Shown piece by piece: positions 1 through 5,979 of a DNA stretch of 7,295 nt; positions within the stretch are counted from its first letter, which is position 1; each line of letters begins with the position of its first letter. The notes beneath the pieces were generated by a model. The model saw only the letters and a list, made by a program, of their open reading frames with translations. It was not told where the DNA came from and made no database searches. A program made the translations under genes and the position numbers. Source of the stretch: JAIRLS01 sp031551455 (GTDB taxonomy: Bacteria > Bacteroidota > Bacteroidia > Bacteroidales > UBA4181); the NCBI GenBank assembly GCA_031551455.1, contig JAVBNP010000149.1:1-7295 (forward strand), given 5' to 3'.

Positions 1-420
1 TTCGCCTTCGAGTACCGCTTCTTCGATATCCGAGAACAAATATTCTTTTTTATCGGTTGCCGAAGGATAAGCAATGGTCAACAGCATGTTGGCGGTGGTA
101 TATATACCGGGTACGGCTATTCGCAAGTGAGGAATTTCGTCGGGATATATTTTTTGCTTGCCGATCAGTAAAGGTCCATTGCCGAACCCTAAAGCGCTTC
201 CTGAGGTAAGTAACTGATAGTTGTCGGATATTTGCGGATAAAGCGCATAACTGATTTTCGTAATATCGAAAACCGCCTCTCTTGCCGCCGAATTCAATTG
301 CTCGATGTCTTTGAACGTAACATCGAAGTCCAAACCGTTCGTATCGATTTGTCGATGTAACATGGCCCAAAACATGAATGTGTCGTTGGGGCAGGGCGAT
401 ATGGCTAAAGTATGCGTCAT
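1..420 (-). CDS. mqnD: 1,4-dihydroxy-6-naphthoate synthase MqnD (N-terminal half, cut by window edge)
   Basis: MqnD acts late in the futalosine pathway of menaquinone synthesis, splitting cyclic dehypoxanthine futalosine to give 1,4-dihydroxy-6-naphthoate. The 140 visible codons run open to base 1. The N-terminal signature SPCPNDTFMF (residues 8-17) is diagnostic of MqnD within the MqnA/MqnD periplasmic-binding-like fold. It is followed by the LNSAA region (42-46), FDITKISYA (51-59), LGFGNGPLL (77-85) and AVPGIYTTA (102-110), all at the spacing I recall for Thermus MqnD. Family members are about 270-285 residues, so roughly half is missing, including the stretch with the catalytic His. The start is well fixed: an in-frame TGA lies directly before the ATG. 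It sits 42 bases after the ClC channel gene on the same strand with no terminator between them, so co-transcription is likely. The family call is strong; the operon is inferred. Confidence 0.93.
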   Translation of the reverse strand, partial: MTHTLAISPCPNDTFMFWAMLHRQIDTNGLDFDVTFKDIEQLNSAAREAVFDITKISYALYPQISDNYQLLTSGSALGFGNGPLLIGKQKIYPDEIPHLRIAVPGIYTTANMLLTIAYPSATDKKEYLFSDIEEAVLEGE

Positions 421-462
421 TCAGGAGAAAACTTATGCGTGAACGGATATATCGTCGATGAT

Positions 463-2310
463 TTATTCTTCGTAAAATTGCTGCAAAAGATGACGATATG
501 CCGAAAATATCTTCGATTTGGAGAGAAATCCGATATATTTTCCGGTTTCGACGACGGGCAGGTTCCATGCTCCGGTTTTTTCGAATTTGTTCATCACCGA
601 TTCCATCGTTTCATTGACTTCGATAACCATCGGTGCGGGAGTCATCAAACTTGAAATGTATGTACTCTTATATTGATCGGGTTGGAAGATGATATCGCGG
701 ATATTGTCAAGCAATACCACGCCGATGAATTTAACGTTGTCGTCCACCACGGGAAAAATATTTCGTTTTGATTGCGAAACGTATTTCACCAAATCGCCCA
801 ACGTTTGTTCCGGATGTACCGTAATAAAATCTCTTTCAATTAATTTATTGGTTTTCAATAAGGTGAGTATTGCTCTGTCTTTGTCGTGCGTGATCAACTC
901 GCCGCGTTTGGCCAAACGATCGGTATAAATGGAATGCGGTTCAATGTATTTCGACATGACAAAAGAAAAGGCTGCCGTAAGGCTTATCGGAAGGAACAAA
1001 CCATGTCCGCCGGTGATTTCGGTAATCAGAAAAATAGCCGTTAACGGGGCATGCATAACGCCCGACATCACACCGGCCATACCTGCCAGTACGAAGTTTT
1101 TATCGCTTACCGAGAAAATGGGAATCATGTTGATTGCTTTGGCCATAATGTATCCCGACACGCCGCCCATGAACAGGGTGGGAGCGAAGATACCGCCGAC
1201 ACCGCCGCTGCCGGTAGTCACGGCCATGGCGATCACTTTCAATACCAGTATCAAACATAAAAAGGCCAACAACCAATATTGATTATCCTTTACTTGATAG
1301 AACACGCTTCCGTTGGCTAAATCGGCCGAATTGCCGCTGAGAATCATTTTTAAGGCTTCGTATCCTTCTCCGAATAACGGGGGACAAAGAAAAATGAGAA
1401 GGCCCAATACAAAACCGCCGATGACCAACCGTTGAAAAACCAATATTTTTTTACCGATGATTTCTTCCCGAACAAATCGTTTTTGATTCTTATCCCAATG
1501 AAAATAAGTTTTACCGAGCTTTTCCATCAACGCTTCGATACGTTTGGTCCCTTTGGTGAAATAAACGGAAATAAGTCCCGTGAACAATCCCAAAATGACG
1601 TAATACGGCAGATTGCGAATGATCAACGGATCCATCACCGTGAAAGAAAATACCGCACCTTTTCCCATGAACAACCATGAGATGGCGGTTCCCGACGCCG
1701 CCGAAATCAATAAAGGAATAATCGACCATGTGGTCAAATCGAGCATTAATACTTCCAGTGCAAAGACCACCGCCGCGACGGGTGCGGAAAAAATACCGCC
1801 GATGGCGCCGGCGGCGCCGCAACCGAGCAATAAAGTAGTGGTTTTGTAATTGAGTCGAAACCATCGTCCGATATTTGAACCGATGGCCGAACCGGTGGTA
1901 ACGATGGGCGACTCCAATCCGACCGATCCGCCGAATCCCACCGTAAACGTGGAACCGATCATCGACGAATACATGTTGTGCGGTTTCAGTTGGCTGTTCT
2001 TTTTCGATATGCTGTAAAGTACACGCGTAATGCCGTGTACGATATCTTCTTTGACAAAATATTTCACATACAGCACCGTAATCAATATTCCGATGAACGG
2101 ATAAGCAAAGTAGAGCCAATTGGCTGAGCTGATATCCAGTCGATTTGTCAGAAAATAACCGGTGAAATGTACGGCATTTTTCAGAAGTACGGCAGCCAAT
2201 CCCGCAATAATACCGATCAACAGGCTTAACAAAATGATCAATCGTTGCAGGGGAATGTTTTCCGTGATCCACTGAATGATTTTGATGTGAGCGACCTTTA
2301 TGCGATTCAC
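463..2310 (-). CDS. ClC-family chloride channel with C-terminal CBS domain pair
   Basis: A 615-residue inner-membrane anion channel or transporter of the voltage-gated chloride channel (ClC) family. Hydrophobic helices fill residues about 23-455, then a tandem CBS (Bateman) module occupies about 491-545 and 552-608 and probably senses adenine nucleotides. Filter motifs: GGSVGLESP (127-135) matches GxEGP and supplies the external gating glutamate E133; GGIFAP (372-377) matches GxFxP; Y462 in SIYTDRL is the likely central tyrosine. The first motif, usually GSGIP, reads VHGIT (91-95). At the internal proton-glutamate site the protein reads FALEV (183-187), so the residue matching E203 of E. coli ClcA is V187, as in ClC-0/1/2 channels; this suggests a passive channel (inference). 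The start is GTG: an in-frame TAA lies four codons upstream and the next in-frame ATG is residue 113, inside the membrane domain. It is followed by mqnD. Confidence 0.93.
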   Translation of the reverse strand: MNRIKVAHIKIIQWITENIPLQRLIILLSLLIGIIAGLAAVLLKNAVHFTGYFLTNRLDISSANWLYFAYPFIGILITVLYVKYFVKEDIVHGITRVLYSISKKNSQLKPHNMYSSMIGSTFTVGFGGSVGLESPIVTTGSAIGSNIGRWFRLNYKTTTLLLGCGAAGAIGGIFSAPVAAVVFALEVLMLDLTTWSIIPLLISAASGTAISWLFMGKGAVFSFTVMDPLIIRNLPYYVILGLFTGLISVYFTKGTKRIEALMEKLGKTYFHWDKNQKRFVREEIIGKKILVFQRLVIGGFVLGLLIFLCPPLFGEGYEALKMILSGNSADLANGSVFYQVKDNQYWLLAFLCLILVLKVIAMAVTTGSGGVGGIFAPTLFMGGVSGYIMAKAINMIPIFSVSDKNFVLAGMAGVMSGVMHAPLTAIFLITEITGGHGLFLPISLTAAFSFVMSKYIEPHSIYTDRLAKRGELITHDKDRAILTLLKTNKLIERDFITVHPEQTLGDLVKYVSQSKRNIFPVVDDNVKFIGVVLLDNIRDIIFQPDQYKSTYISSLMTPAPMVIEVNETMESVMNKFEKTGAWNLPVVETGKYIGFLSKSKIFSAYRHLLQQFYEE

Positions 2311-2377
2311 CGGAACGTATTAATTGATGAATAAACAGGGACAAGTGTTTGATATCGGATTTCGACAAAACACGTTG

Positions 2378-2385
2378 CAAAAATA
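2378..2385 (-). promoter_or_regulatory. Candidate Bacteroidota -7 element for the ClC gene
   Basis: Read on the minus strand this is TATTTTTG, a full match to the Bacteroidota -7 consensus TAnnTTTG. It lies 67 bases before the GTG start and would give a leader of about 60 bases. I see no TTTG at the expected -33 position, so support rests on the -7 box alone. If real, it drives the ClC gene and probably mqnD. Confidence 0.4.
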
Positions 2386-2457
2386 ATATATTATCCGCAG
2401 CGTTCGGTAATTTTCTTTTGTCGATCAAGCCGATAAGTTTAACCAATCGGATTGTTT

Positions 2458-2487
2458 TTTGTTATACCGAATAAGTTCATACATTTG
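2458..2487 (+). promoter_or_regulatory. Candidate Bacteroidota promoter (-33 TTTG, -7 TACATTTG) for the secreted TapB-like gene
   Basis: TTTG at 2458-2461 and TACATTTG at 2480-2487 are separated by 18 bases, close to the sigma-ABfr type promoter layout (TTTG, about 19-20 bases, TAnnTTTG). Transcription would begin near 2493 and leave a leader of roughly 95 bases containing the palindrome at 2498-2511 and the hairpin at 2524-2551. This is the best-formed promoter in the window because both boxes are present. Confidence 0.55.
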
Positions 2488-2497
2488 AGACGAATGT

Positions 2498-2511
2498 AAA
2501 AACATGTTTTT
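2498..2511. repeat. Perfect 14-base palindrome in the divergent intergenic region
   Basis: AAAAACATGTTTTT is perfectly self-complementary. It begins about 11 bases downstream of the candidate -7 box at 2480-2487, around the predicted transcription start of the plus-strand gene, where a dimeric repressor could act. The sequence is A/T-rich, so chance is a real alternative. No binding protein can be named from the sequence. Confidence 0.4.
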
Positions 2512-2523
2512 GTTTACTTTATC

Positions 2524-2551
2524 CGATGCGATTGCATTTTGAATCGCACCG
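2524..2551 (+). promoter_or_regulatory. 5'-leader stem-loop or operator upstream of the TapB-like gene
   Basis: Arms TGCGATT (2527-2533) and AATCGCA (2542-2548) pair perfectly around an 8-base loop. After one A-C mismatch the stem continues with two more G-C pairs (2524-2525 with 2550-2551), giving nine pairs in ten positions. It ends 37 bases before the ATG. The following bases are A/T-rich but are not a clean T run directly after the stem, so it is not a typical intrinsic terminator. It may be an mRNA leader structure or a protein binding site. Confidence 0.45.
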
Positions 2552-2588
2552 ATTATGTTTATATATTTTTCGAACAACAATCCGGAAA

Positions 2589-3398
2589 ATGAAAAGAATC
2601 TGTTTTGCCGTGGGATTATCGCTATCGACAATCGGTATTTATCCTCAGTCGTGTAATTCGTTTTATTATTTTCAACGGGACCGTGTTTTTGAAAAGACCG
2701 TTTACGACGCCAAAAATAAGGTTACGGCCGTGCAGGAATATCGATTGCTGGATTTACACGAGCAAGACGGTAAAATCACCGCCTTGGTACAAGCCGAGAC
2801 CGCCAAAAACGGTAAAGATCCGGAGTACGTTACGGGCTTGTATATATGCGACGGTACCGGATTACGCATTTCCATGGGCAAAACCCCAAACGGGCAAGAA
2901 GCATTCGTCGATTATCCGAATAACCCGAAATCGGATCAAGGATTGGCAACCGGCATCGAGTTTGAAACAGAAACCAAGATCGCCGGAAAAGCCGTAAAGG
3001 TCAATTGCATCATCGGCAATCGCAAAATATTATCCGATAACGAAACCGTAACCACTTCGCTCGGTTCGTGGCATTGCATCAAAACGGGATACGACTTGGA
3101 ATTGCGGAGTAAAATCATCGGTATCGGTATTTCCGTGAACGTATACGTAACGGAATGGTTTTCGCCCGGGTTGGGAATTGTTCGTACCGATGTATATCGG
3201 GGTGACAAGTTGATGGAACGGAGACTTTTGACCGGAACGAAAAATTCGGGGTATCAGAAACAATCAGTGAAGCATTTTTCGACGCCGGAAAATGTCAATC
3301 GAGTTGGAGCCGGATTTGTTGTCGACAAACGGTATTCGGTAAATTTTGATGCCGGCGGCCGGGTTTTCTATAAAGCTCTTTTTCAGCCGTTCAACTGA
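2589..3398 (+). CDS. Secreted TapB/DUF3108-like family protein
   Basis: A 269-residue exported protein of unknown function. Residues 1-21 form a signal peptide: a positive start (MKR), a hydrophobic core to about residue 18, and a likely cut near PQS-CNSF. C22 lacks a good lipobox (YPQSC), so signal peptidase I processing is more likely than lipidation. The mature part opens with NSFYYFQRDRVFEKTVYDAK, the usual start of TapB/DUF3108-like proteins in Bacteroidota, and carries the family's late signature TEWFSPGLGIVRTDVY (188-203). These are beta-rich envelope proteins. Cysteines at 22, 87, 140 and 163 could form disulfides. The chosen ATG gives a clean signal peptide; an in-frame ATG at 2526 would add 21 residues, lies inside the leader hairpin and spoils the signal peptide. 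It diverges from the ClC gene and has its own candidate promoter. The family call is from memory of similar sequences; the function is unknown. Confidence 0.8.
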   Translation: MKRICFAVGLSLSTIGIYPQSCNSFYYFQRDRVFEKTVYDAKNKVTAVQEYRLLDLHEQDGKITALVQAETAKNGKDPEYVTGLYICDGTGLRISMGKTPNGQEAFVDYPNNPKSDQGLATGIEFETETKIAGKAVKVNCIIGNRKILSDNETVTTSLGSWHCIKTGYDLELRSKIIGIGISVNVYVTEWFSPGLGIVRTDVYRGDKLMERRLLTGTKNSGYQKQSVKHFSTPENVNRVGAGFVVDKRYSVNFDAGGRVFYKALFQPFN

Positions 3399-3451
3399 TT
3401 AATCTTGCAAAAGCGTTGAAAAAATGTCGAAATAAACACCTGTTCTTTCGA

Positions 3452-3459
3452 TAATTTTG
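3452..3459 (+). promoter_or_regulatory. Candidate -7 element for upp
   Basis: TAATTTTG fully matches TAnnTTTG and lies 69 bases before the upp ATG, in the 130-base gap after the TapB-like gene. No TTTG is present at the -33 position, so this is a one-box prediction. Confidence 0.35.
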
Positions 3460-3528
3460 TTTATCATTGCTTCGATTTAGTCCCGGTTTCGAACGAGAAA
3501 TTGTTTGGTGTATTTAAAATGATGTTGT

Positions 3529-4185
3529 ATGATAACCGTCCTTAATAAGAATAATTCCCTGTTTAATACGTATTTATCCGAAACGAGAGACGAGCACATT
3601 CAAAAAGACAGTTTTCGGTTTCGGAGAAATATGGAACGCATGGGTTCCATTGTGGCATACGAAATCAGTAAACAAATGGAATATGCCGTCCGACAGATAT
3701 CAACCCCTTTCGGTATAGCGGAAGAGCACATCATTGCTCAACCTCCCGTTATCATATCCGTGTTACGTGCGGGTGTTCCCGTACATCAGGGAATACTCAA
3801 CTTTTTCGACAGTGCGTCGGGCGGATTTATTTCGATGCATCGTGACCACGATAAAGAAGGAAACTTTCAGATCAGCGTGGAGTATATTTCATGTCCGTCC
3901 GTTGAGGGAAAAGAAGTGATTCTGTGCGATGCCATGATTGCTTCGGGTTCGTCCATGTCGTTGGCATACCAATCGGTTCTTTCCAAAGGCAATCCGCAGC
4001 ACGTACATCTTGTATCGCTCATTGCCAGTAAAGAGGGACTTGACAGCCTTCGCAAAAAACTTCCTTCGAAAGGGGTTTCGGTATGGCTCGGCGCATTGGA
4101 CGATGAATTGACCGTAAAATCGTATATTGTTCCCGGATTGGGCGATGCCGGAGATTTGGCTTTCGGAGCAAAAGAAACGGAATAA
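3529..4185 (+). CDS. upp: Uracil phosphoribosyltransferase
   Basis: Upp converts uracil and PRPP to UMP and pyrophosphate in the cytoplasm (pyrimidine salvage). The 218-residue length fits the family (about 208-220). Visible landmarks: SVLRAGVP (77-84), the PRPP-binding loop VILCDAMIASGSSM (130-143) at the place of the usual DPMLATGGS motif, and the uracil-binding C-terminus VPGLGDAGDLAFG (201-213). The loop departs from the commonest form (Pro to Ala, Leu to Ile, Thr to Ser) but keeps the acidic residue and the small-residue turn. L210 stands where many UPRTs have Arg; I recall the same GLGDAGDLAFG ending from Bacteroides Upp. The ATG at 3529 is the first in frame; the ATGs at 3519 and 3522 are in other frames. 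The DUF4254 gene follows after 48 bases on the same strand and could be read through, though the functions are unrelated. Confidence 0.95.
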   Translation: MITVLNKNNSLFNTYLSETRDEHIQKDSFRFRRNMERMGSIVAYEISKQMEYAVRQISTPFGIAEEHIIAQPPVIISVLRAGVPVHQGILNFFDSASGGFISMHRDHDKEGNFQISVEYISCPSVEGKEVILCDAMIASGSSMSLAYQSVLSKGNPQHVHLVSLIASKEGLDSLRKKLPSKGVSVWLGALDDELTVKSYIVPGLGDAGDLAFGAKETE

Positions 4186-4233
4186 TCGACTTATCATTCC
4201 TTCACGACATAATTAAATTTTGAATATCAACGA

Positions 4234-4842
4234 ATGAAAACGTTTAGTCAACTTTGTAATGCCATTTTCGGCGAAAGTATCGATCAATATCATGTGTCCG
4301 ATGACGTAGATGCGGAGATTCGAAATCCGTATTCGCTCAAAAGCATTGAATATTATCTGTTTTTGAAAAATTGGATCGATACCGTGCAATGGCATTTGGA
4401 AGACATCATTCGTAATCCCGAAATTGATTCCGTTGAAGCGTTGAAAATCAAGCGACGTATCGATCGATCGAATCAAGAACGCACCGACTTGGTGGAGTTG
4501 ATCGACAGTTATTTTTTGGATCGCTACAAGGACATAAAAATACGTCCCGATGCAATCATCAATACCGAAAGTCCGGCTTGGGCCGTCGATCGGTTATCCA
4601 TTTTGGCGCTCAAGATCTATCACATGCAAAAAGAAGTCGATCGTCGAGATGCCGATCCGAAACATAGGGAGGAATGCCGACAAAAACTGAGCGTGCTGAC
4701 CGAACAACAAAATGACTTGTCTGCGGCCATTGATACCTTGTTGTATGATATCGAAAGCGGACGGAAGTACATGAAAGTATACAAACAGATGAAAATGTAC
4801 AACGATCCGGCGCTTAATCCCGTGCTGTACGGCAAAAAATAA
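4234..4842 (+). CDS. DUF4254 domain-containing protein
   Basis: A 202-residue cytoplasmic protein of unknown biochemical function that fills the DUF4254 family end to end. Conserved blocks: NPY plus KNWIDTVQWHLEDIIR (31-33 and 45-60), KRRIDRSNQERTDLVELIDS (73-92), and INTESPAWAVDRLSILALKI (109-128). The region after about 128 is predicted helical and highly charged, possibly coiled coil (130-170). There is no signal peptide or membrane segment. Dense conserved polar residues (H54, E56, D57, R74, R75, D77, N80, R83, D85, E111) hint at a binding or catalytic pocket, but no reaction is known to me. Its stop codon overlaps the start of the family 9 glycosyltransferase by one base (TAATG), implying translational coupling and a shared role in envelope glycan synthesis (inference). 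A TAAATTTTG string 12 bases before the ATG could be an imperfect -7 box with a very short leader. Confidence 0.88.
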   Translation: MKTFSQLCNAIFGESIDQYHVSDDVDAEIRNPYSLKSIEYYLFLKNWIDTVQWHLEDIIRNPEIDSVEALKIKRRIDRSNQERTDLVELIDSYFLDRYKDIKIRPDAIINTESPAWAVDRLSILALKIYHMQKEVDRRDADPKHREECRQKLSVLTEQQNDLSAAIDTLLYDIESGRKYMKVYKQMKMYNDPALNPVLYGKK

Positions 4843-5876
4843 TGGCTCGGATACTTATACTCAGATTTTCCGCCATCGGCGACGTCGCCATGACGGTTCC
4901 CGTAATTGATTCTTTGGCGCGTCGATATCCCGACAATTCGTATGTGGTTGTTTCCCGGCCTTTTTTGAGTCCCTTGTTCGCCTATTGCCCCGATAACGTA
5001 CAATTTATCGGAGTCGATTTGGAAAAGGATTATGAAGGCGTACGGGGAATGTATCGTCTCTATCGGGAATTGTCGAAACAAAACTTCGATGCCGTGGCCG
5101 ATTTGCACGATGTGTTGCGAACCAAGTTACTGCGAATCTTTTTTCGGTTTGGCGGAGTAAAAGTAAGACATATCGATAAAGGTCGACCGGAAAAACGGCA
5201 ATTGACGCGAAAAGAGAACAAAGTGTTCCGACAACTGAAACCGACGACGGTACGTTATGCGGATGTTTTTCGTGCATTAAACTTTCCCGTGGAGACGGAT
5301 TTTCATTCGATTTTCGGTTCATCTCGCGGCGATCTTTCCGCAATCGAATCGTTTGTCGGCGAAAAAACGGGCCCCCGGATTGGTATTGCACCGTTTGCCA
5401 AACATCTGGGTAAAATTTTCCCGTTGGAGCGAACCGAAGAAACGGTGGCGCATTTTTCCCGACGGGGCGACGTCAAAATATTTCTTTTCGGAGGAGGGGC
5501 CGAAGAAAAGGCAATATTGGAGGGCTGGGGCAAAAAATACCCGCGCGTTGAATCGGTGGCGGGTAAATTGAAATTATCCGAAGAATTAATTTTGATTAGT
5601 TGGTTGGACGTGATGGTATCGATGGATTCGGCCAACATGCATTTAGCTTCGTTAACGGCTGTTCCGGTGGTTTCCGTGTGGGGCGCCACGCATCCGTATG
5701 CCGGGTTTTACGGATACAACCAATCGCTTGAAAATGCAGTACAAATCGATTTATTTTGTCGTCCGTGTTCCGTATACGGAAATAAGCCCTGCTACAGAAA
5801 AGATACGGCCTGCTTGATGGAGATCGATACGCAAACGGTAATCGATCGGATCGAAAAAGTGATTGCCGGAACGTAA
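4842..5876 (+). CDS. Glycosyltransferase family 9 protein (LPS heptosyltransferase type)
   Basis: A 344-residue GT-B enzyme of the ADP-heptose:LPS heptosyltransferase (WaaF/RfaF-like) family, expected on the inner face of the cytoplasmic membrane adding a sugar, classically heptose, to the lipid A-core acceptor. N-terminal acceptor domain: RFSAIGDVAMTVPVIDSL (8-25), the family's opening motif, then ADLHD (86-90). C-terminal nucleotide-sugar domain: GIAPFAKHLGKIFP (181-194) and SMDSANMHLASLTAVPVVSVW (260-280), the DSxxxHLA donor-binding signature, then GATHP. Near the end a Cys cluster (C306, C309, C317, C324) resembles the CxPC...C...C tail common in GT9 proteins. Length is typical (about 340-360). 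The start overlaps the DUF4254 stop by one base. Donor and acceptor cannot be settled from sequence; the family also includes enzymes using other sugars. Confidence 0.92.
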   Translation: MARILILRFSAIGDVAMTVPVIDSLARRYPDNSYVVVSRPFLSPLFAYCPDNVQFIGVDLEKDYEGVRGMYRLYRELSKQNFDAVADLHDVLRTKLLRIFFRFGGVKVRHIDKGRPEKRQLTRKENKVFRQLKPTTVRYADVFRALNFPVETDFHSIFGSSRGDLSAIESFVGEKTGPRIGIAPFAKHLGKIFPLERTEETVAHFSRRGDVKIFLFGGGAEEKAILEGWGKKYPRVESVAGKLKLSEELILISWLDVMVSMDSANMHLASLTAVPVVSVWGATHPYAGFYGYNQSLENAVQIDLFCRPCSVYGNKPCYRKDTACLMEIDTQTVIDRIEKVIAGT

Positions 5877-5941
5877 AAAAATATATTACCACGTTATTTG
5901 TTATTTGGTTCGATATTTGCAAACCCTGCTTCGATGATGCA

Positions 5942-5967
5942 AACGATTCGCAAAACCTCGAATCGTT
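5942..5967. promoter_or_regulatory. Perfect inverted repeat before the metal ATPase (operator or leader hairpin)
   Basis: The 9-base arms AACGATTCG (5942-5950) and CGAATCGTT (5959-5967) are exact reverse complements separated by an 8-base spacer, and the element ends 12 bases before the ATPase ATG. A weak -7-like GATATTTG (5912-5919) lies upstream without a convincing -33 box, so the repeat would fall in the 5' leader. It could be an operator for a metal-sensing repressor or an mRNA hairpin near the ribosome site. No T run follows the second arm, so a terminator for the preceding glycosyltransferase gene is unlikely. Confidence 0.55.
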
Positions 5968-5979
5968 GAATGTTGAATT

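Noticed and set aside
50..568. A 172-codon minus-strand open frame spanning the ClC-mqnD junction.
   Set aside because: It overlaps the end of the ClC gene and much of mqnD in another frame; the translation is Arg/Tyr-rich and resembles no family, while the mqnD frame gives a clear MqnD sequence.
2345..2373. Inverted repeat GTGTTT and AAACAC in the ClC leader.
   Set aside because: Six-base arms with a 17-base spacer in A/T-rich DNA are expected by chance, and the stem does not extend on either side.
1511..2446. A 311-codon open frame on the minus strand overlapping the ClC gene.
   Set aside because: It is antiparallel-free but out of frame with a clear ClC protein, and its translation is rich in His, Arg and Tyr with no recognisable domain. 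It is a shadow of the real gene.
2425..2631. A 68-codon minus-strand open frame in the divergent intergenic region.
   Set aside because: It would begin inside the signal peptide region of the TapB-like gene and cover the candidate plus-strand promoter; it has no family resemblance and no promoter of its own.
3379..3423. A possible terminator hairpin after the TapB-like gene (TTCAAC at 3390 with GTTGAA at 3415).
   Set aside because: The stem is only six pairs around a loop of about 19 bases and is followed by A residues rather than a T run, so it does not look like an intrinsic terminator on the plus strand.
4214..4222. TAAATTTTG just before the DUF4254 gene as a promoter.
   Set aside because: It has one base too many for TAnnTTTG, no -33 partner, and would leave a leader of only a few bases; read-through from upp is as likely.
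4455..4475. Overlapping CGAT repeats (TCGATCGATCG) inside the DUF4254 gene.
   Set aside because: They encode the family-conserved RRIDRSNQ segment and similar TCGAT words are frequent across the window, so no separate function is supported.
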